Of a stretch of 54,987 nucleotides of DNA, positions 25,301 through 33,137 are shown piece after piece. Both the position numbers and the translations under genes were made by a program. A model generated the notes under the pieces. It had not been told where the DNA came from, made no database searches, and saw nothing but the letters and a program-made list of their open reading frames with translations. The DNA is from Alphaproteobacteria bacterium (GTDB taxonomy: Bacteria; Pseudomonadota; Alphaproteobacteria; RF32; CAG-239): positions 1 through 54,987 of the forward strand of contig JAFUSA010000024.1 in the NCBI GenBank assembly GCA_017480745.1, read 5' to 3'. Positions within the stretch are counted from its first letter, which is position 1. Every line of letters begins with the position of its first letter.

Positions 25301-25849
25301 TTTTTTAATTTCGTGAGAAGTGCGGAAACCGTCAAAAAAGTGCATAAACGGAACACGCGAACGCAAAGTAGAAGTTTGTGCAATGGCAGCCATATCTCCG
25401 GCTTCCTGAACCGAATTAGAGCACAGCATAGCAAAACCGGTTTGGCGGCAGCCCATAACATCGGAGTGATCACCATAAATAGACAATGCGTGATAAGCAA
25501 GTGAACGTGCCGCAACATGCATAACAAACGGCATCAATTCACCGGCAATTTTATACATATTCGGAATCATCAACAGCAAACCTTGCGAAGCCGTAAAGGT
25601 GGTAGTTAAAGCACCGGCTTGCAAAGAACCGTGGCAAGCACCGGCGGCACCTGCTTCAGATTGCATTTCCTGAATATCAGGAGTAACGCCCCAAATATTG
25701 TTTTGTTTTGCGGCAGACCACGCATCAGCCCATTCCCCCATCGGAGACGACGGAGTAATCGGGTAAATTACGCAGACTTCGTTCATACGGTGCGCAACCG
25801 AAGCACAGGCTTCGTTGGCATCCATCATTTTCATTTTAACATCTGACAT
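22301..25849 (-). CDS. nifJ: Pyruvate:ferredoxin (flavodoxin) oxidoreductase
   Basis: Oxidises pyruvate with CoA to acetyl-CoA and CO2, passing electrons to ferredoxin or flavodoxin. The 1182-residue single chain has the normal domain order. The N-terminal pyrimidine-binding domain has CVIYPITPSSPMGEWAD. The ferredoxin-like domain carries CIQCGKCSIVCPHG and CTGCGVCVSACPAK for two [4Fe-4S] clusters. The C-terminal thiamine diphosphate domain has GACAGCGETPYIK, ANATGCSSIYSG and the Mg motif GGDGWAYDIGFGG. All cluster cysteines are present. It indicates anaerobic or fermentative metabolism. Confidence 0.98.
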   Translation of the reverse strand: MSDVKMKMMDANEACASVAHRMNEVCVIYPITPSSPMGEWADAWSAAKQNNIWGVTPDIQEMQSEAGAAGACHGSLQAGALTTTFTASQGLLLMIPNMYKIAGELMPFVMHVAARSLAYHALSIYGDHSDVMGCRQTGFAMLCSNSVQEAGDMAAIAQTSTLRSRVPFMHFFDGFRTSHEIKKVKLLSDDDLKAMLDGVNYKFNAEHALRPESPVVRGTAQNPDVFFQGREAANLYYDKVAGIVQQEMDKFAKITGRQYHVVDYVGAADAENVVVVMGSGAETVEEAIEYLNARGAKLGVLKVHLYRPFPAEELLKALPKTAKVVSVLDRTKEAGSLGEPLYLDVVTALSQAFANGKLATLPKIYGGRYGLSSKEFTPAMAKAVFDNAVSANPINGFTVGIEDDLTHKSLSYDASFDTESDDVVRAVFFGLGADGTVGANKNSIKIIAEDAGKYGQGYFVYDSRKSGSMTTSHLRFSDNPIRSAYLINKADFVACHQFQFMKKVDILHIAKDGATFLLNAPYSHEEVWNQLPIEVQEQIIAKHLKFYTINAVEVARETGMGQRINTVMQTCFFAISNILPKDEAIAQIKAAIKKTYSKKGDAVVQKNYAAVDASLAHMFEVKYPDHVTSTFHRLAPVPAEAPEFVQGLTAKLIADKGDSVKTSELQEVVDGTWPTATTQFEKRCIATEIPVWDPDTCIQCGKCSIVCPHGVIRMKVADDAELANAPATLKRVDYKGKEFAGKKFMLQISPEDCTGCGVCVSACPAKNKENPELHAINMDHIENHLDTEKANWKFFETLPYVKRTEVAKNMPKTTQLIQPLFEYSGACAGCGETPYIKLLTQLFGDRMVIANATGCSSIYSGNLPTTPYCKDEKGHGPAWANSLFEDNAEFGLGMRISIDHGTTMAKSLLGSMKAELGDIADKILANPQSNDMEIDAQRDNVAALRAKLATMNSDEAKHLNEVADYLIKKSVWIIGGDGWAYDIGFGGVDHAIASGRNVNILVVDTGVYSNTGGQQSKATPMGASAKFATAGKELPKKDLGMIAMSYGNVYVAQVAMGANDMQVIKAMNEAEAYDGPSIIIAYCPCINQGLNMAEGLSHQKNAVETGSWPIYRYNPDNTKEGKAPLMLDSKAPSKPLADFMASETRFQVVNKANPDRYNMLLNKAQENVNEKRALLEHLAEYK

Positions 25850-26091
25850 TTAAATATCCTTAATTGGTTACTATTTAGCGAGCAAAAACATGCCCTAATT
25901 AAACAATTAAAATTGTTTCTGCCGGTGTTTATAACATAACATTTTAAAAAATCAAGCGCTTTTATTGCCTTGGGGAATAAAATTTTGTGGTTATTTTGTT
26001 TTTTCTCTTTACGTGAAAAAAATAATATTTTAGCGTCGCAGAAGAAATATTATAATTATGAATATTGTTTTAATATAATTTAATCATACCT

Positions 26092-26307
26092 ATGAAGACA
26101 ATTTTATCCTTATTGCTGATAGTTGTTTTGGCAATAGCAGCAAGTTATTTCTTTCGAAAGTTGGTTGAAAGTATTATCAATTTAAAGATATATCTTGCAG
26201 CCAAAAAAGACCCCCATCATCCTGCTCGGGTTGAAGGCGGTATAGTGTATAACTCGGAAACCAAGAAATTGGAAAAAGCCGAAGATAAAATCATCCTTCC
26301 GTTCTGA
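26092..26307 (+). CDS. Small membrane protein, hypothetical
   Basis: A 71-residue protein with one N-terminal membrane segment (ILSLLLIVVLAIAASYFF), then a short amphipathic cytoplasmic tail ending EKAEDKIILPF. The strong terminator directly behind it supports a real transcript. No recognisable ribosome binding site and no known family. Confidence 0.5.
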   Translation: MKTILSLLLIVVLAIAASYFFRKLVESIINLKIYLAAKKDPHHPARVEGGIVYNSETKKLEKAEDKIILPF

Positions 26308-26312
26308 GCTTT

Positions 26313-26351
26313 ACAAACAAAAGAATCTGTATAGCAGATTCTTTTGTTTGT
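26313..26351. terminator. Strong bidirectional terminator
   Basis: A 17-bp perfect stem (ACAAACAAAAGAATCTG at 26313-26329 with its complement at 26335-26351), A- and T-rich at the base. It separates the small membrane gene from convergent cassette 7. Confidence 0.85.
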
Positions 26352-26386
26352 TGTTATCATAAATATTGCTTTATATAATATATGAT

Positions 26387-27124
26387 TCATTCAAACAGGG
26401 AAGCATCAGTTTCTACTTGTTGAAGATTGGCAGCTTCAAAGCCGAACCATATACGTCCTTCGTTATCAGTATTGCTAACTTCACATAATGATACTATCTT
26501 ATCCAAAGCGATAGGTGTAGGCAGACACTTCTCGGGTCCGCCTTTGCACAAATATGTAACTTTTAAATCAGACCAATCTTGGCTGAATAGTTCAATACAA
26601 GCTTCATTAGGTACTTCTTGCATATCTATGGTAAAATTTTTAGTGCCTCCACCGTTAATGGAATGATGAATGTGGGTTATTCCACCCCATACATTTTTAA
26701 TATCATCACCATCCCACATTTCATCAGGAACAAGTTTTGCTTTTTTGACTATTGCTTGTCCTGTATCACCGGATGTATTTAATCCTTCATAACTCCTCTG
26801 CGGAGCAAAAAATGTCCGCACGTTTCCGGCAATTAAGGTTATCTGCTCAATGGTTTTATTGATTCTGTATTTCATCATTGCTTTGCTGTATCCGGCGATT
26901 CCACCAACAGAGAGAACGCCAATGATAGCGAGCACACCAAGCATCTCAATCATTGAACGTCCGCTCTGTGTGGCAGAGCCACACTTATGGTCATGCCTCG
27001 ATTCCGCAGGAATCGTCAAGGCATCTTCCGCTTGATTAAAATTAATTTGAAGATCCCTTGACGTATTCGCATTTTCAATGCTCAATGTGGGATGACTTTT
27101 TATATTTTTTTCTGATTTTTTCAT
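26387..27124 (-). CDS. Type IV pilin-like cassette protein (cassette 7)
   Basis: A 245-residue protein. The leader is 55 residues because a roughly 100-nt palindromic element is inserted in frame (RDLQINFNQAEDALTIPAES and flanks), ending ATQSG before RSMIEMLGVLAIIGVL. The same element is in cassette 11. The domain is FFAPQRSYEGL, VKKAKLVPDEM, a VWGG segment in place of NPFGG, and PNEACIELFSQDWS, then a CKGGPEKC loop. Downstream it is convergent with the small membrane gene; upstream the type A RNA is divergent from lemA. Confidence 0.88.
   Translation of the reverse strand: MKKSEKNIKSHPTLSIENANTSRDLQINFNQAEDALTIPAESRHDHKCGSATQSGRSMIEMLGVLAIIGVLSVGGIAGYSKAMMKYRINKTIEQITLIAGNVRTFFAPQRSYEGLNTSGDTGQAIVKKAKLVPDEMWDGDDIKNVWGGITHIHHSINGGGTKNFTIDMQEVPNEACIELFSQDWSDLKVTYLCKGGPEKCLPTPIALDKIVSLCEVSNTDNEGRIWFGFEAANLQQVETDASLFE
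27014..27063 (-). repeat. Palindromic element inserted in the cassette 7 leader
   Basis: CGTCAAGGCATCTTC (27014-27028) pairs with GAAGATCCCTTGACG (27049-27063), one mismatch/bulge. A second small palindrome, GATTCCGCAGGAATC, abuts it. The unit recurs in cassette 11 at 52225-52274. Confidence 0.8.
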
Positions 27125-27155
27125 AATTTTATCTCCTCTGTTAAAGTTGTTTATT

Positions 27156-27361
27156 AAAAAAAATCAACCACCAAACGGCGGTCGGGAGAGTTAAACAATC
27201 ATATTTCCTAAAATGATCTCCACAATCTTTAAGCTAAACGCTCTGAACATCCATTGCGGACTCCCCAACCAAAGTCGGAGATATTTATCATACCAAATAA
27301 CGATACCATAAACGATACCGTAGGAAATAAGAGCTGTTTAAGGCCCCGAACCGAAGTTCTA
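27156..27361 (-). ncRNA. Type A structured cassette RNA (cassette 7)
   Basis: Minus strand: hairpin GAAC-TTCG-GTTC (27348-27359); variable helix TTTCCTA/TAGGAAA; hairpin CGGTATC..GGTATCG; hairpin CTCCGAC..GTTGGGGAG; stem CCGCAAT/ATTGTGG; GAGC..GCTT inside GTTCAG..TAAAG. The 3' hairpin is followed by eight T residues. Helix sequences differ from all other copies but remain paired. Confidence 0.88.
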
Positions 27362-27366
27362 ATCTT

Positions 27367-27395
27367 ATGATATCTCAAAACAACATATTTGTCAA
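27367..27395 (-). promoter_or_regulatory. Cassette 7 promoter
   Basis: Minus strand TTGACA (27390-27395), 17-nt spacer, TATCAT (27367-27372). Confidence 0.72.
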
Positions 27396-27515
27396 ACAAA
27401 AAATAGCAAAATTTACATTCTATCGTCTGTTTAAGCGATAAAATTGCACATTATCCTATTTTGAGCTTGTAAATTTATGATTTTCTGCTATAATTGCACC
27501 AACAAGGAGGGGGAT

Positions 27516-28058
27516 ATGCTGTATGTCGGTTTGTTTTTCTTAGCTTTAATTGTGTTTTTGATTTATGCCTATAACAAGGGAATTATGGCACGCAATTTTA
27601 CTTCCGAAGCATTTGCTACTATGGATGTTTATTTGAAAAAACGCTGGGATTTAGTGCCTAATTTATTAGAGTTAGTTAAACAATATGCTAAACACGAAGA
27701 AAAATTATTGACCGAAGTTACTAAGTTGCGCACGCAAAATTATTCCGCTTTGCCGACAGATGAAAAAATAAATGTTAATAATCAATTAGGCAAAGCTTTA
27801 ACACAAGTTTTGGCTGTGGCAGAAAATTATCCGGACTTAAAGGCTAATCAAAACTATAACCTTTTGATGCAGCAACTATCAGCTGTTGAAGATGACATAG
27901 CTAATGCTCGTAAATATTATAATGGGACTGTGCGTTTGTTAAACAACTATTGTGATTTGTTTCCGACCAATTTGGTTGCGGCTAAGTTTGGAATTGAACG
28001 CGGTAAAATGTTTGAAATTTCTGCTGATGAACGCAATAATGTGAAAGTAGATGCCTGA
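27516..28058 (+). CDS. lemA: LemA family protein
   Basis: A 180-residue membrane-anchored helical protein. An N-terminal membrane segment (LYVGLFFLALIVFLIYAY) is followed by the family signature KKRWDLVPNLLELVKQYAKHEE, in two parts here (KKRWDLVPNLLELV and KQYAKHEEKLL), and later ARKYYNGTVRLLNNYCDLFPTN. The start at ATG 27516 is chosen because AAGGAGGGGG precedes it. The stop overlaps the ATG of the DUF2207 gene, the classic lemA-DUF2207 pairing. The biochemical role is not known. Confidence 0.92.
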   Translation: MLYVGLFFLALIVFLIYAYNKGIMARNFTSEAFATMDVYLKKRWDLVPNLLELVKQYAKHEEKLLTEVTKLRTQNYSALPTDEKINVNNQLGKALTQVLAVAENYPDLKANQNYNLLMQQLSAVEDDIANARKYYNGTVRLLNNYCDLFPTNLVAAKFGIERGKMFEISADERNNVKVDA

Positions 28059-29953
28059 TGAAACGCGGACTGTTTTTATTATTTTTGTTAAGTGTTGCAG
28101 TTTTTGCGGCATTGCCGGCGAGTGCAGAAAATTTTATAATCGAGAACTATAAAGTATATGCCAAAATATATGAAACACGAGTGGTTGATATTATGGAAGA
28201 TATAACCGTGCGTTTTACTTCCCCATCACACGGAATTTTTCGTAATATTCCTCTGAAAGGCGTTGATGTCAGCAATATAAAAGTAAACAATCAATTTAAG
28301 GTGGAAAACAGTTTGCGCACAAAAAAAGTTAAAATCGGAGATGCAAACACATTAGTTTCCGGTGCACAAAACTATAAAATATCGTATCGCTTAAAGGTTC
28401 ATGATACCAAACCGCAGATTTATTTTAATATCATAGGCACGGAGTGGCCGGTGTCGATTAAGCATGTTGAGTTTTATATTGAATTGCCAAAAGAAGTTGA
28501 TGCTGAAAAAGTGGGATTGTCTATCGGTAAATACGGGACCAAAGGCTTTGATGGCGGAGCTTATTTTAAGGTAAATAAAAATTATATTGAAGGCGAAGTT
28601 TCAAAAACGCTTCAACCGTATGAGGGCGTAACGTTAAGAGCAGAAGTTTTAGATGATTATTTTGTTAAATTACCTGATACATTGAACAGATTTATTTATT
28701 TAATTATAGCGATTCTCACTTTTGTTTCTTTTGTAACGTGGTATTATGTCGGGCGTGATGATACTGTTATTCCGGTAGTAAACTTTAATCCGCCGGAGGG
28801 AGTGAACAGCGCTGTTGCAGATCTTCTGTTTCATGAAAAAGCGTCAACTTCTTCAATTATCGCTTTGTTAGTAGAATTAGCGGCTAAGGGATATATTAAA
28901 ATAGATTGCAGTAAAAACAATTTTACCCTGTATAAGCTAAAAGATTATGACGGCGACAACCGTGAAGAGTTTGACTTGATGTCGGCAATATTTTATAATA
29001 AAATTGAAGCGCAGGCAAAGAAAAGCCTTTATAAGGTGGATATATCTCATGATGAAATGGAAAGTGCACTTACTAAACTGCACAATAAAATAGATAATCA
29101 GCAAATGGGAGTTTCTAAAGATGATTTATCTAAATCTCCGACTTTTTATCGTGAGGCAAAAGCCATTGTAGAAGATTTGAATGAAAAGCGGGCCGCATAT
29201 TTTACTAAATCATCGCTCAGCGCTATCAATAAAGTGTTGATGTTTTTATATATGTTAGGTGTCGGGTTGCTTACCTTATACGTTATGATGAACAATGATG
29301 TATTTGCAATTTATTTAGTTAGTATTTACGGTGGAATGGTTTTTGTTGTTCTTATGACTGCAAAAAATTCAACAGCTTTCAAAATAAGGCTTGTTTATCG
29401 TTTATTGCTATGTCTACTTGCTTCCGGCATTACGGCATTTACTGATTTATTACCAGCTATAAGTGACTTTTTCGGTGGTATATGCGATTTTTTCGGCGGC
29501 ATATACAAGGAAAACATTCCATTGCTGATATTCGGTTGTGGTTGTTTTGTGGTAACGCTTGTTTGTTTTATTCAACTGCCAAAACCAAATTATAAGGGGC
29601 AACGCATTTTAGGACAATTACAAGGTCTTAAACAGTTTATTGAGGTGGCGGAAAAACCGCGTTTAGAAGCTATGGTTAAAGATAATCCGAATTATTTTTA
29701 TAAAATCTTGCCGTATGCGTTTGTGTTAGGTGTTTCCGATGTTTGGATAAATCAGTTCAAAGACATAGTTTTGCCGCCGACAGAAGTCTTTAACGGGCGT
29801 ATAGGCAAACGCAGTTTTAATAATTTTACCAAAGGAGTGAACTCTTCAACCGCACCTTCGCTGGAAAATGGTGGAATTACCAAAACAAGCAGCCGTGGCG
29901 GCGGCGGATTTTCCGGTGGCGGATTCGGCGGTGGTGGCGGTGGTTCGTGGTAA
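28058..29953 (+). CDS. DUF2207 membrane protein
   Basis: A 631-residue membrane protein paired with LemA. It has a signal peptide (about residues 1-23, ending PASAEN) and an exported beta domain with EDITVRFTSPSHGIFRNIPL. A first membrane helix lies near FIYLIIAILTFVSFVTWYYV, a cytoplasmic domain follows, then a cluster of three or four membrane segments near residues 390-510. The extreme C-terminus is the diagnostic Gly-rich GGGGFSGGGFGGGGGGSW. The gene overlaps lemA by one base. Function is unknown. Confidence 0.9.
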   Translation: MKRGLFLLFLLSVAVFAALPASAENFIIENYKVYAKIYETRVVDIMEDITVRFTSPSHGIFRNIPLKGVDVSNIKVNNQFKVENSLRTKKVKIGDANTLVSGAQNYKISYRLKVHDTKPQIYFNIIGTEWPVSIKHVEFYIELPKEVDAEKVGLSIGKYGTKGFDGGAYFKVNKNYIEGEVSKTLQPYEGVTLRAEVLDDYFVKLPDTLNRFIYLIIAILTFVSFVTWYYVGRDDTVIPVVNFNPPEGVNSAVADLLFHEKASTSSIIALLVELAAKGYIKIDCSKNNFTLYKLKDYDGDNREEFDLMSAIFYNKIEAQAKKSLYKVDISHDEMESALTKLHNKIDNQQMGVSKDDLSKSPTFYREAKAIVEDLNEKRAAYFTKSSLSAINKVLMFLYMLGVGLLTLYVMMNNDVFAIYLVSIYGGMVFVVLMTAKNSTAFKIRLVYRLLLCLLASGITAFTDLLPAISDFFGGICDFFGGIYKENIPLLIFGCGCFVVTLVCFIQLPKPNYKGQRILGQLQGLKQFIEVAEKPRLEAMVKDNPNYFYKILPYAFVLGVSDVWINQFKDIVLPPTEVFNGRIGKRSFNNFTKGVNSSTAPSLENGGITKTSSRGGGGFSGGGFGGGGGGSW

Positions 29954-30017
29954 CCAAGCCATATTGGCCATATTTAAATTTCATACAAAATGATTATCTC
30001 TTTCATAAGGAGGTAAT

Positions 30018-30329
30018 ATGCGTTTTATAAAGCCGATTAACTTAACGGATAATGCCATAATTTTAGATGTTCGTTCGCCGGAAGAATATGCTCGCGAGTC
30101 ACTGAAACAGCCACATATTTACAAAGATTTGTCTGAGTTGGATCCGTTGAGTTTTATAAAGGAAAATAACCTTTCTGAAGAAATAACAGTTAATATTTTG
30201 TGCGCCTCAGGGGCACGAGCATCGCAAGCGGCGGAAATGTTTGAACGTGCAGGTTTTGAAAATGTTGCCGTAGTAATCGGTGGTATTGTGGAGGCAGAAT
30301 ATGAAGGAGTAGAAATCATAAGGCACTAA
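30018..30329 (+). CDS. Rhodanese-like domain protein
   Basis: A 103-residue single rhodanese domain. ILDVRSPEEYARESL is the start motif and ILCASGARASQAAEMF carries the active-site Cys in a CxxGxR loop. AAGGAGGTAAT before the ATG is a near-perfect ribosome binding site. It probably moves sulfane sulfur in the cytosol. It may be linked to the Fe-S assembly genes at 33-37 kb only loosely; the next gene is rnhB. Confidence 0.88.
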   Translation: MRFIKPINLTDNAIILDVRSPEEYARESLKQPHIYKDLSELDPLSFIKENNLSEEITVNILCASGARASQAAEMFERAGFENVAVVIGGIVEAEYEGVEIIRH

Positions 30330-30402
30330 ATTTGTGTTTAAGTAAACAAGTTCGCTTGCTTTTTGCAGGCAGTGGAGATATTTTCCTCGTAAGGGGAAAA
30401 AT

Positions 30403-31032
30403 ATGCCTGATTGGGAAACGGAAAACGGTTTTAGCGGAATAGTATGCGGTGTTGATGAGGCCGGACGCGGGCCATGGGTTGGACCGGTGGTTGCAGGTGC
30501 AGTTGTGTTTTTAACGCGAGAGGTTGCCCCTTTTTTATTACAAAATCTTAATGATTCCAAAAAATTGAGCGCCAAAAAACGCGAAAAACTATATGCATTG
30601 CTGTTAAACGAAGCAGAGCAGGGGAACATATGTTATGGTATTGGTTTGGCAAGTGCCGCTGAAATTGATGAGCACAATATCTTACAAGCCACATTTTTAG
30701 CTATGCGGCGTGCTGTTGAGCAACTATCGCCGAAACCGCAATATGCATTAATAGATGGTAACCGTTTGCCGGCCGATTTTCCTTGCCAAACATCGTGCTA
30801 TATCGGTGGCGATACACGTTCTTATTCTATAGCAGCCGCAAGTATAATTGCCAAAGTTTATCGAGATAATTTAATGAAAGATTTGGCACAGCAATACCCG
30901 CAATATGGCTTTGAAAAAAATGCCGGTTATGGCACAAAAGAGCATATTGAGGCATTACGCAAGTATGGCGTAACTCCTGAGCATCGCCGTAGTTATAAGC
31001 CAATAAAGGAACTCTTGTTCAATAATACTTAG
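30403..31032 (+). CDS. rnhB: Ribonuclease HII
   Basis: Removes ribonucleotides from DNA and RNA primers. The 209-residue product has CGVDEAGRGPWVGPVVAGAV with the catalytic Asp-Glu pair, LNDSKKLSAKKRE, ALIDGN and YSIAAASIIAKVYRD, and the closing GYGTKEHIEALRKYGVTPEHR. Length and motifs are normal. The start ATG 30403 is preceded by AAGGGGAAAAAT. Confidence 0.95.
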   Translation: MPDWETENGFSGIVCGVDEAGRGPWVGPVVAGAVVFLTREVAPFLLQNLNDSKKLSAKKREKLYALLLNEAEQGNICYGIGLASAAEIDEHNILQATFLAMRRAVEQLSPKPQYALIDGNRLPADFPCQTSCYIGGDTRSYSIAAASIIAKVYRDNLMKDLAQQYPQYGFEKNAGYGTKEHIEALRKYGVTPEHRRSYKPIKELLFNNT

Positions 31033-31054
31033 CTCTATCCTTAGGTGGATTTTG

Positions 31055-31147
31055 CTATTTTTTTAGTTGATATTTGTGTAATGTTCGCTCTGTCGGCTTT
31101 GCTTCATCGAAAGCGTAATTTGTCTTTTTAGTTTCAAAGTTTTTCAT
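31055..31147 (-). pseudogene. Remnant of a pilin cassette start
   Basis: The minus strand reads GTGGATAAAATT then ATG and a 30-codon frame, MKNFETKKTNYAFDEAKPTE and ten more residues to a stop. The first residues match the leader of cassette 8 (MKNFEIKN), and the bases around its ATG match too (ATAATTTTATC). The conserved GRSMIEMLG core is gone. No type A or B RNA remains upstream. I read it as the scar of a deleted or incompletely inserted cassette. Confidence 0.5.
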
Positions 31148-31254
31148 AATTTTATCCACTAAATTTAAACGTTAAATACTAAAAAACGTCAAAACGAAAA
31201 TATCGTTTGTGAACGAAGGTTTGTAAAAAAATTGACAAAATATGTAAAAAGATA

Positions 31255-31283
31255 TTGACACCGCCAAAAATATGATGTATAAG
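31255..31283 (+). promoter_or_regulatory. Promoter of the 31314 gene
   Basis: TTGACA (31255-31260), exactly 17 nt, TATAAG (31278-31283). It sets the start of the following gene at or after about 31290. Confidence 0.65.
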
Positions 31284-31313
31284 GGCTTCATAAACCAATA
31301 CAATTTAGATATT

Positions 31314-31667
31314 ATGAATGTTAAAAACACCTTGCAATTTTTTAGGGAATTTTTTTGTATTCCGCGAAATGTTAAAATAGGTTGGTGTATTTTGCTCGAA
31401 TGTCAGCGCGGTGATTGTACTCCGCGTCTGGGTGTTGTTCTGAAAGGAACGGATAAGGCGATAGATGTGGCCGCTCGCTGCTTTGTGCAAATTGACGGAA
31501 AATCAGAAGTCAATTATGTTGCGTTGCCAGCAGTTCGCATTTCTCAAGCTGATAGTTATGTGTATCGGAGCGACAATATGACCATGAGCAAGCCCAAAAC
31601 CTATGTTAGTGATATCTATTTTCGGTGTGTTTACAGTCCGGAATTAGAAAAGGGTGTTTTGCTTTAG
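31314..31667 (+). CDS. Hypothetical protein
   Basis: A 117-residue protein from ATG 31314 (MNVKNTLQFFREFF). The longer frame from 31272 is rejected because the promoter's -10 box overlaps it. The core contains VKIGWCILLECQRGDCTPRL, GVVLKGTDKAIDVAARCFV, and VALPAVRISQADSYVY, suggesting a small beta-rich domain. There is no signal peptide. A clear terminator follows. Family not recognised. Confidence 0.55.
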   Translation: MNVKNTLQFFREFFCIPRNVKIGWCILLECQRGDCTPRLGVVLKGTDKAIDVAARCFVQIDGKSEVNYVALPAVRISQADSYVYRSDNMTMSKPKTYVSDIYFRCVYSPELEKGVLL

Positions 31668-31678
31668 AGCAAGTTTTT

Positions 31679-31720
31679 ACAACCGTTTGTCTGTGTTTGC
31701 AGAAAAGCGGTTGTTTTTTT
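31679..31720 (+). terminator. Rho-independent terminator
   Basis: ACAACCG (31679-31685) pairs with CGGTTGT (31708-31714), then a T-run. Confidence 0.7.
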
Positions 31721-31748
31721 TGCTTGTTTTTGATGAATTTTGTTTATT

Positions 31749-33137
31749 TTAGTTGAATACAGCCATAAACAACAATAAACCCAAGCCAAGAGGAGCAATA
31801 TAGCGTAAAGTAATCAGAAAATAACGCGTGAATGCGTTGCTCACTTCGGCACTGCGTCTGATGTTGTGTATAATCGGTTTCATTGCCTTATAGCCAACAA
31901 ACAAAGCCATGGTTAACGAAACAATAGTTGCAGTGTATGTGGAAGCTAACCAGTCAAATAAAGTGAATAAATCTCGTCCGAATATTTTTATATCCACGGC
32001 ACCGGAAAATGAAGCCGCTACCGCCGTAAAACCGGCAGAAGCAACACACATAACCGTAATAACCGCCGAAAAACGTTGCATTTTGAATTTATCCATCAAC
32101 AAATTTACCAACATTTCAAAAATAGATATGGTGGAAGTAATGGTGGCCAATGTTAGCAATAAATAAAACGCCAACGACCAAAAACGCCCTCCTGAAAGTT
32201 GCTGAAATACCAATGGCAAACTGATAAAGGTCAACCCAGGACCGGACGAAACGGAAAGTCCGGCAGCAAAAATTGCCGGAATTATGATAAACACACTTAG
32301 TAACGCGGCCATTGTGTCAAAAAACTCAATGCTGCGAACAGCCTGAAACAGGTTGTCTTTGGCGGAAAAATAAGAACCATATACCAGCAAAATGCCAAAA
32401 CCTAATGAAAGTGAAATAAATGCTTGTCCCAGTGCGGCGGTAAAAGTTTCAAACAATGGAGTAAAACGGAATCCTTCTTCGGTAAAACCAAGATATTTAA
32501 CGTCTAATGAAGATAAAAAAGCCAAACCTTTTTGTGCACCGTCCAAAGTTGTGGCACGTAATGTTAATATCAAAAATATAATAAACAAAACAGGCATTAA
32601 ATAAACGCTGGTTTTTTCTACCCCCTTACGCACTCCGGCAATAACAATCAGAGAAGTTATAAGTAAAAATATCATTCCGGTACTGAATTGAATGGAAAAA
32701 CTTTGGGTTAAATGCTCAAATTCCGCCGATAAATCTGTTTGATTTATCAACAAAAGTTTTCCGCTGCCGGCTTCTAAAAAATAATACAAAACCCATCCGG
32801 CAACCAAAAAATAGAAGGAAAGACACATAAAAGCGCCAAATGCGGCAAACCACCCGCCGAAAAACGACCATAATTTTAAGTGTTTCATCTCCACATTTTC
32901 GCCGATGACTTTATAGGCATCAACGCAATTACTTTTAGATGTTCTTCCAATAGATATTTCCGCCACCATCAGCGGATTGCAAATAAAAAGTAAAATCAGC
33001 AAATAGACTAAAATAAAACTAAGACCGCCATATTGCCCGCACAAATAGGGAAAGCGCCAAATATTTCCCAAGCCGATAGCCGATCCGGCCGCTGCTAAAA
33101 TAAATCCCCATTTAGTGCTGAAATTTTCTCGTTTCAT
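31749..33137 (-). CDS. Sodium-dependent transporter, SNF (NSS) family
   Basis: A 462-residue inner-membrane symporter with about eleven or twelve membrane helices. Helix 1 bears the family motif AAAGSAIGLGNIWRFPYLCG, where the unwound region binds Na+ and substrate. It then has ISIGRTSKSNC. Bacterial members import amino acids such as tryptophan or leucine; the substrate cannot be inferred. It is the last gene of the suf operon, overlapping sufD by 4 nt. Confidence 0.9.
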   Translation of the reverse strand: MKRENFSTKWGFILAAAGSAIGLGNIWRFPYLCGQYGGLSFILVYLLILLFICNPLMVAEISIGRTSKSNCVDAYKVIGENVEMKHLKLWSFFGGWFAAFGAFMCLSFYFLVAGWVLYYFLEAGSGKLLLINQTDLSAEFEHLTQSFSIQFSTGMIFLLITSLIVIAGVRKGVEKTSVYLMPVLFIIFLILTLRATTLDGAQKGLAFLSSLDVKYLGFTEEGFRFTPLFETFTAALGQAFISLSLGFGILLVYGSYFSAKDNLFQAVRSIEFFDTMAALLSVFIIIPAIFAAGLSVSSGPGLTFISLPLVFQQLSGGRFWSLAFYLLLTLATITSTISIFEMLVNLLMDKFKMQRFSAVITVMCVASAGFTAVAASFSGAVDIKIFGRDLFTLFDWLASTYTATIVSLTMALFVGYKAMKPIIHNIRRSAEVSNAFTRYFLITLRYIAPLGLGLLLFMAVFN

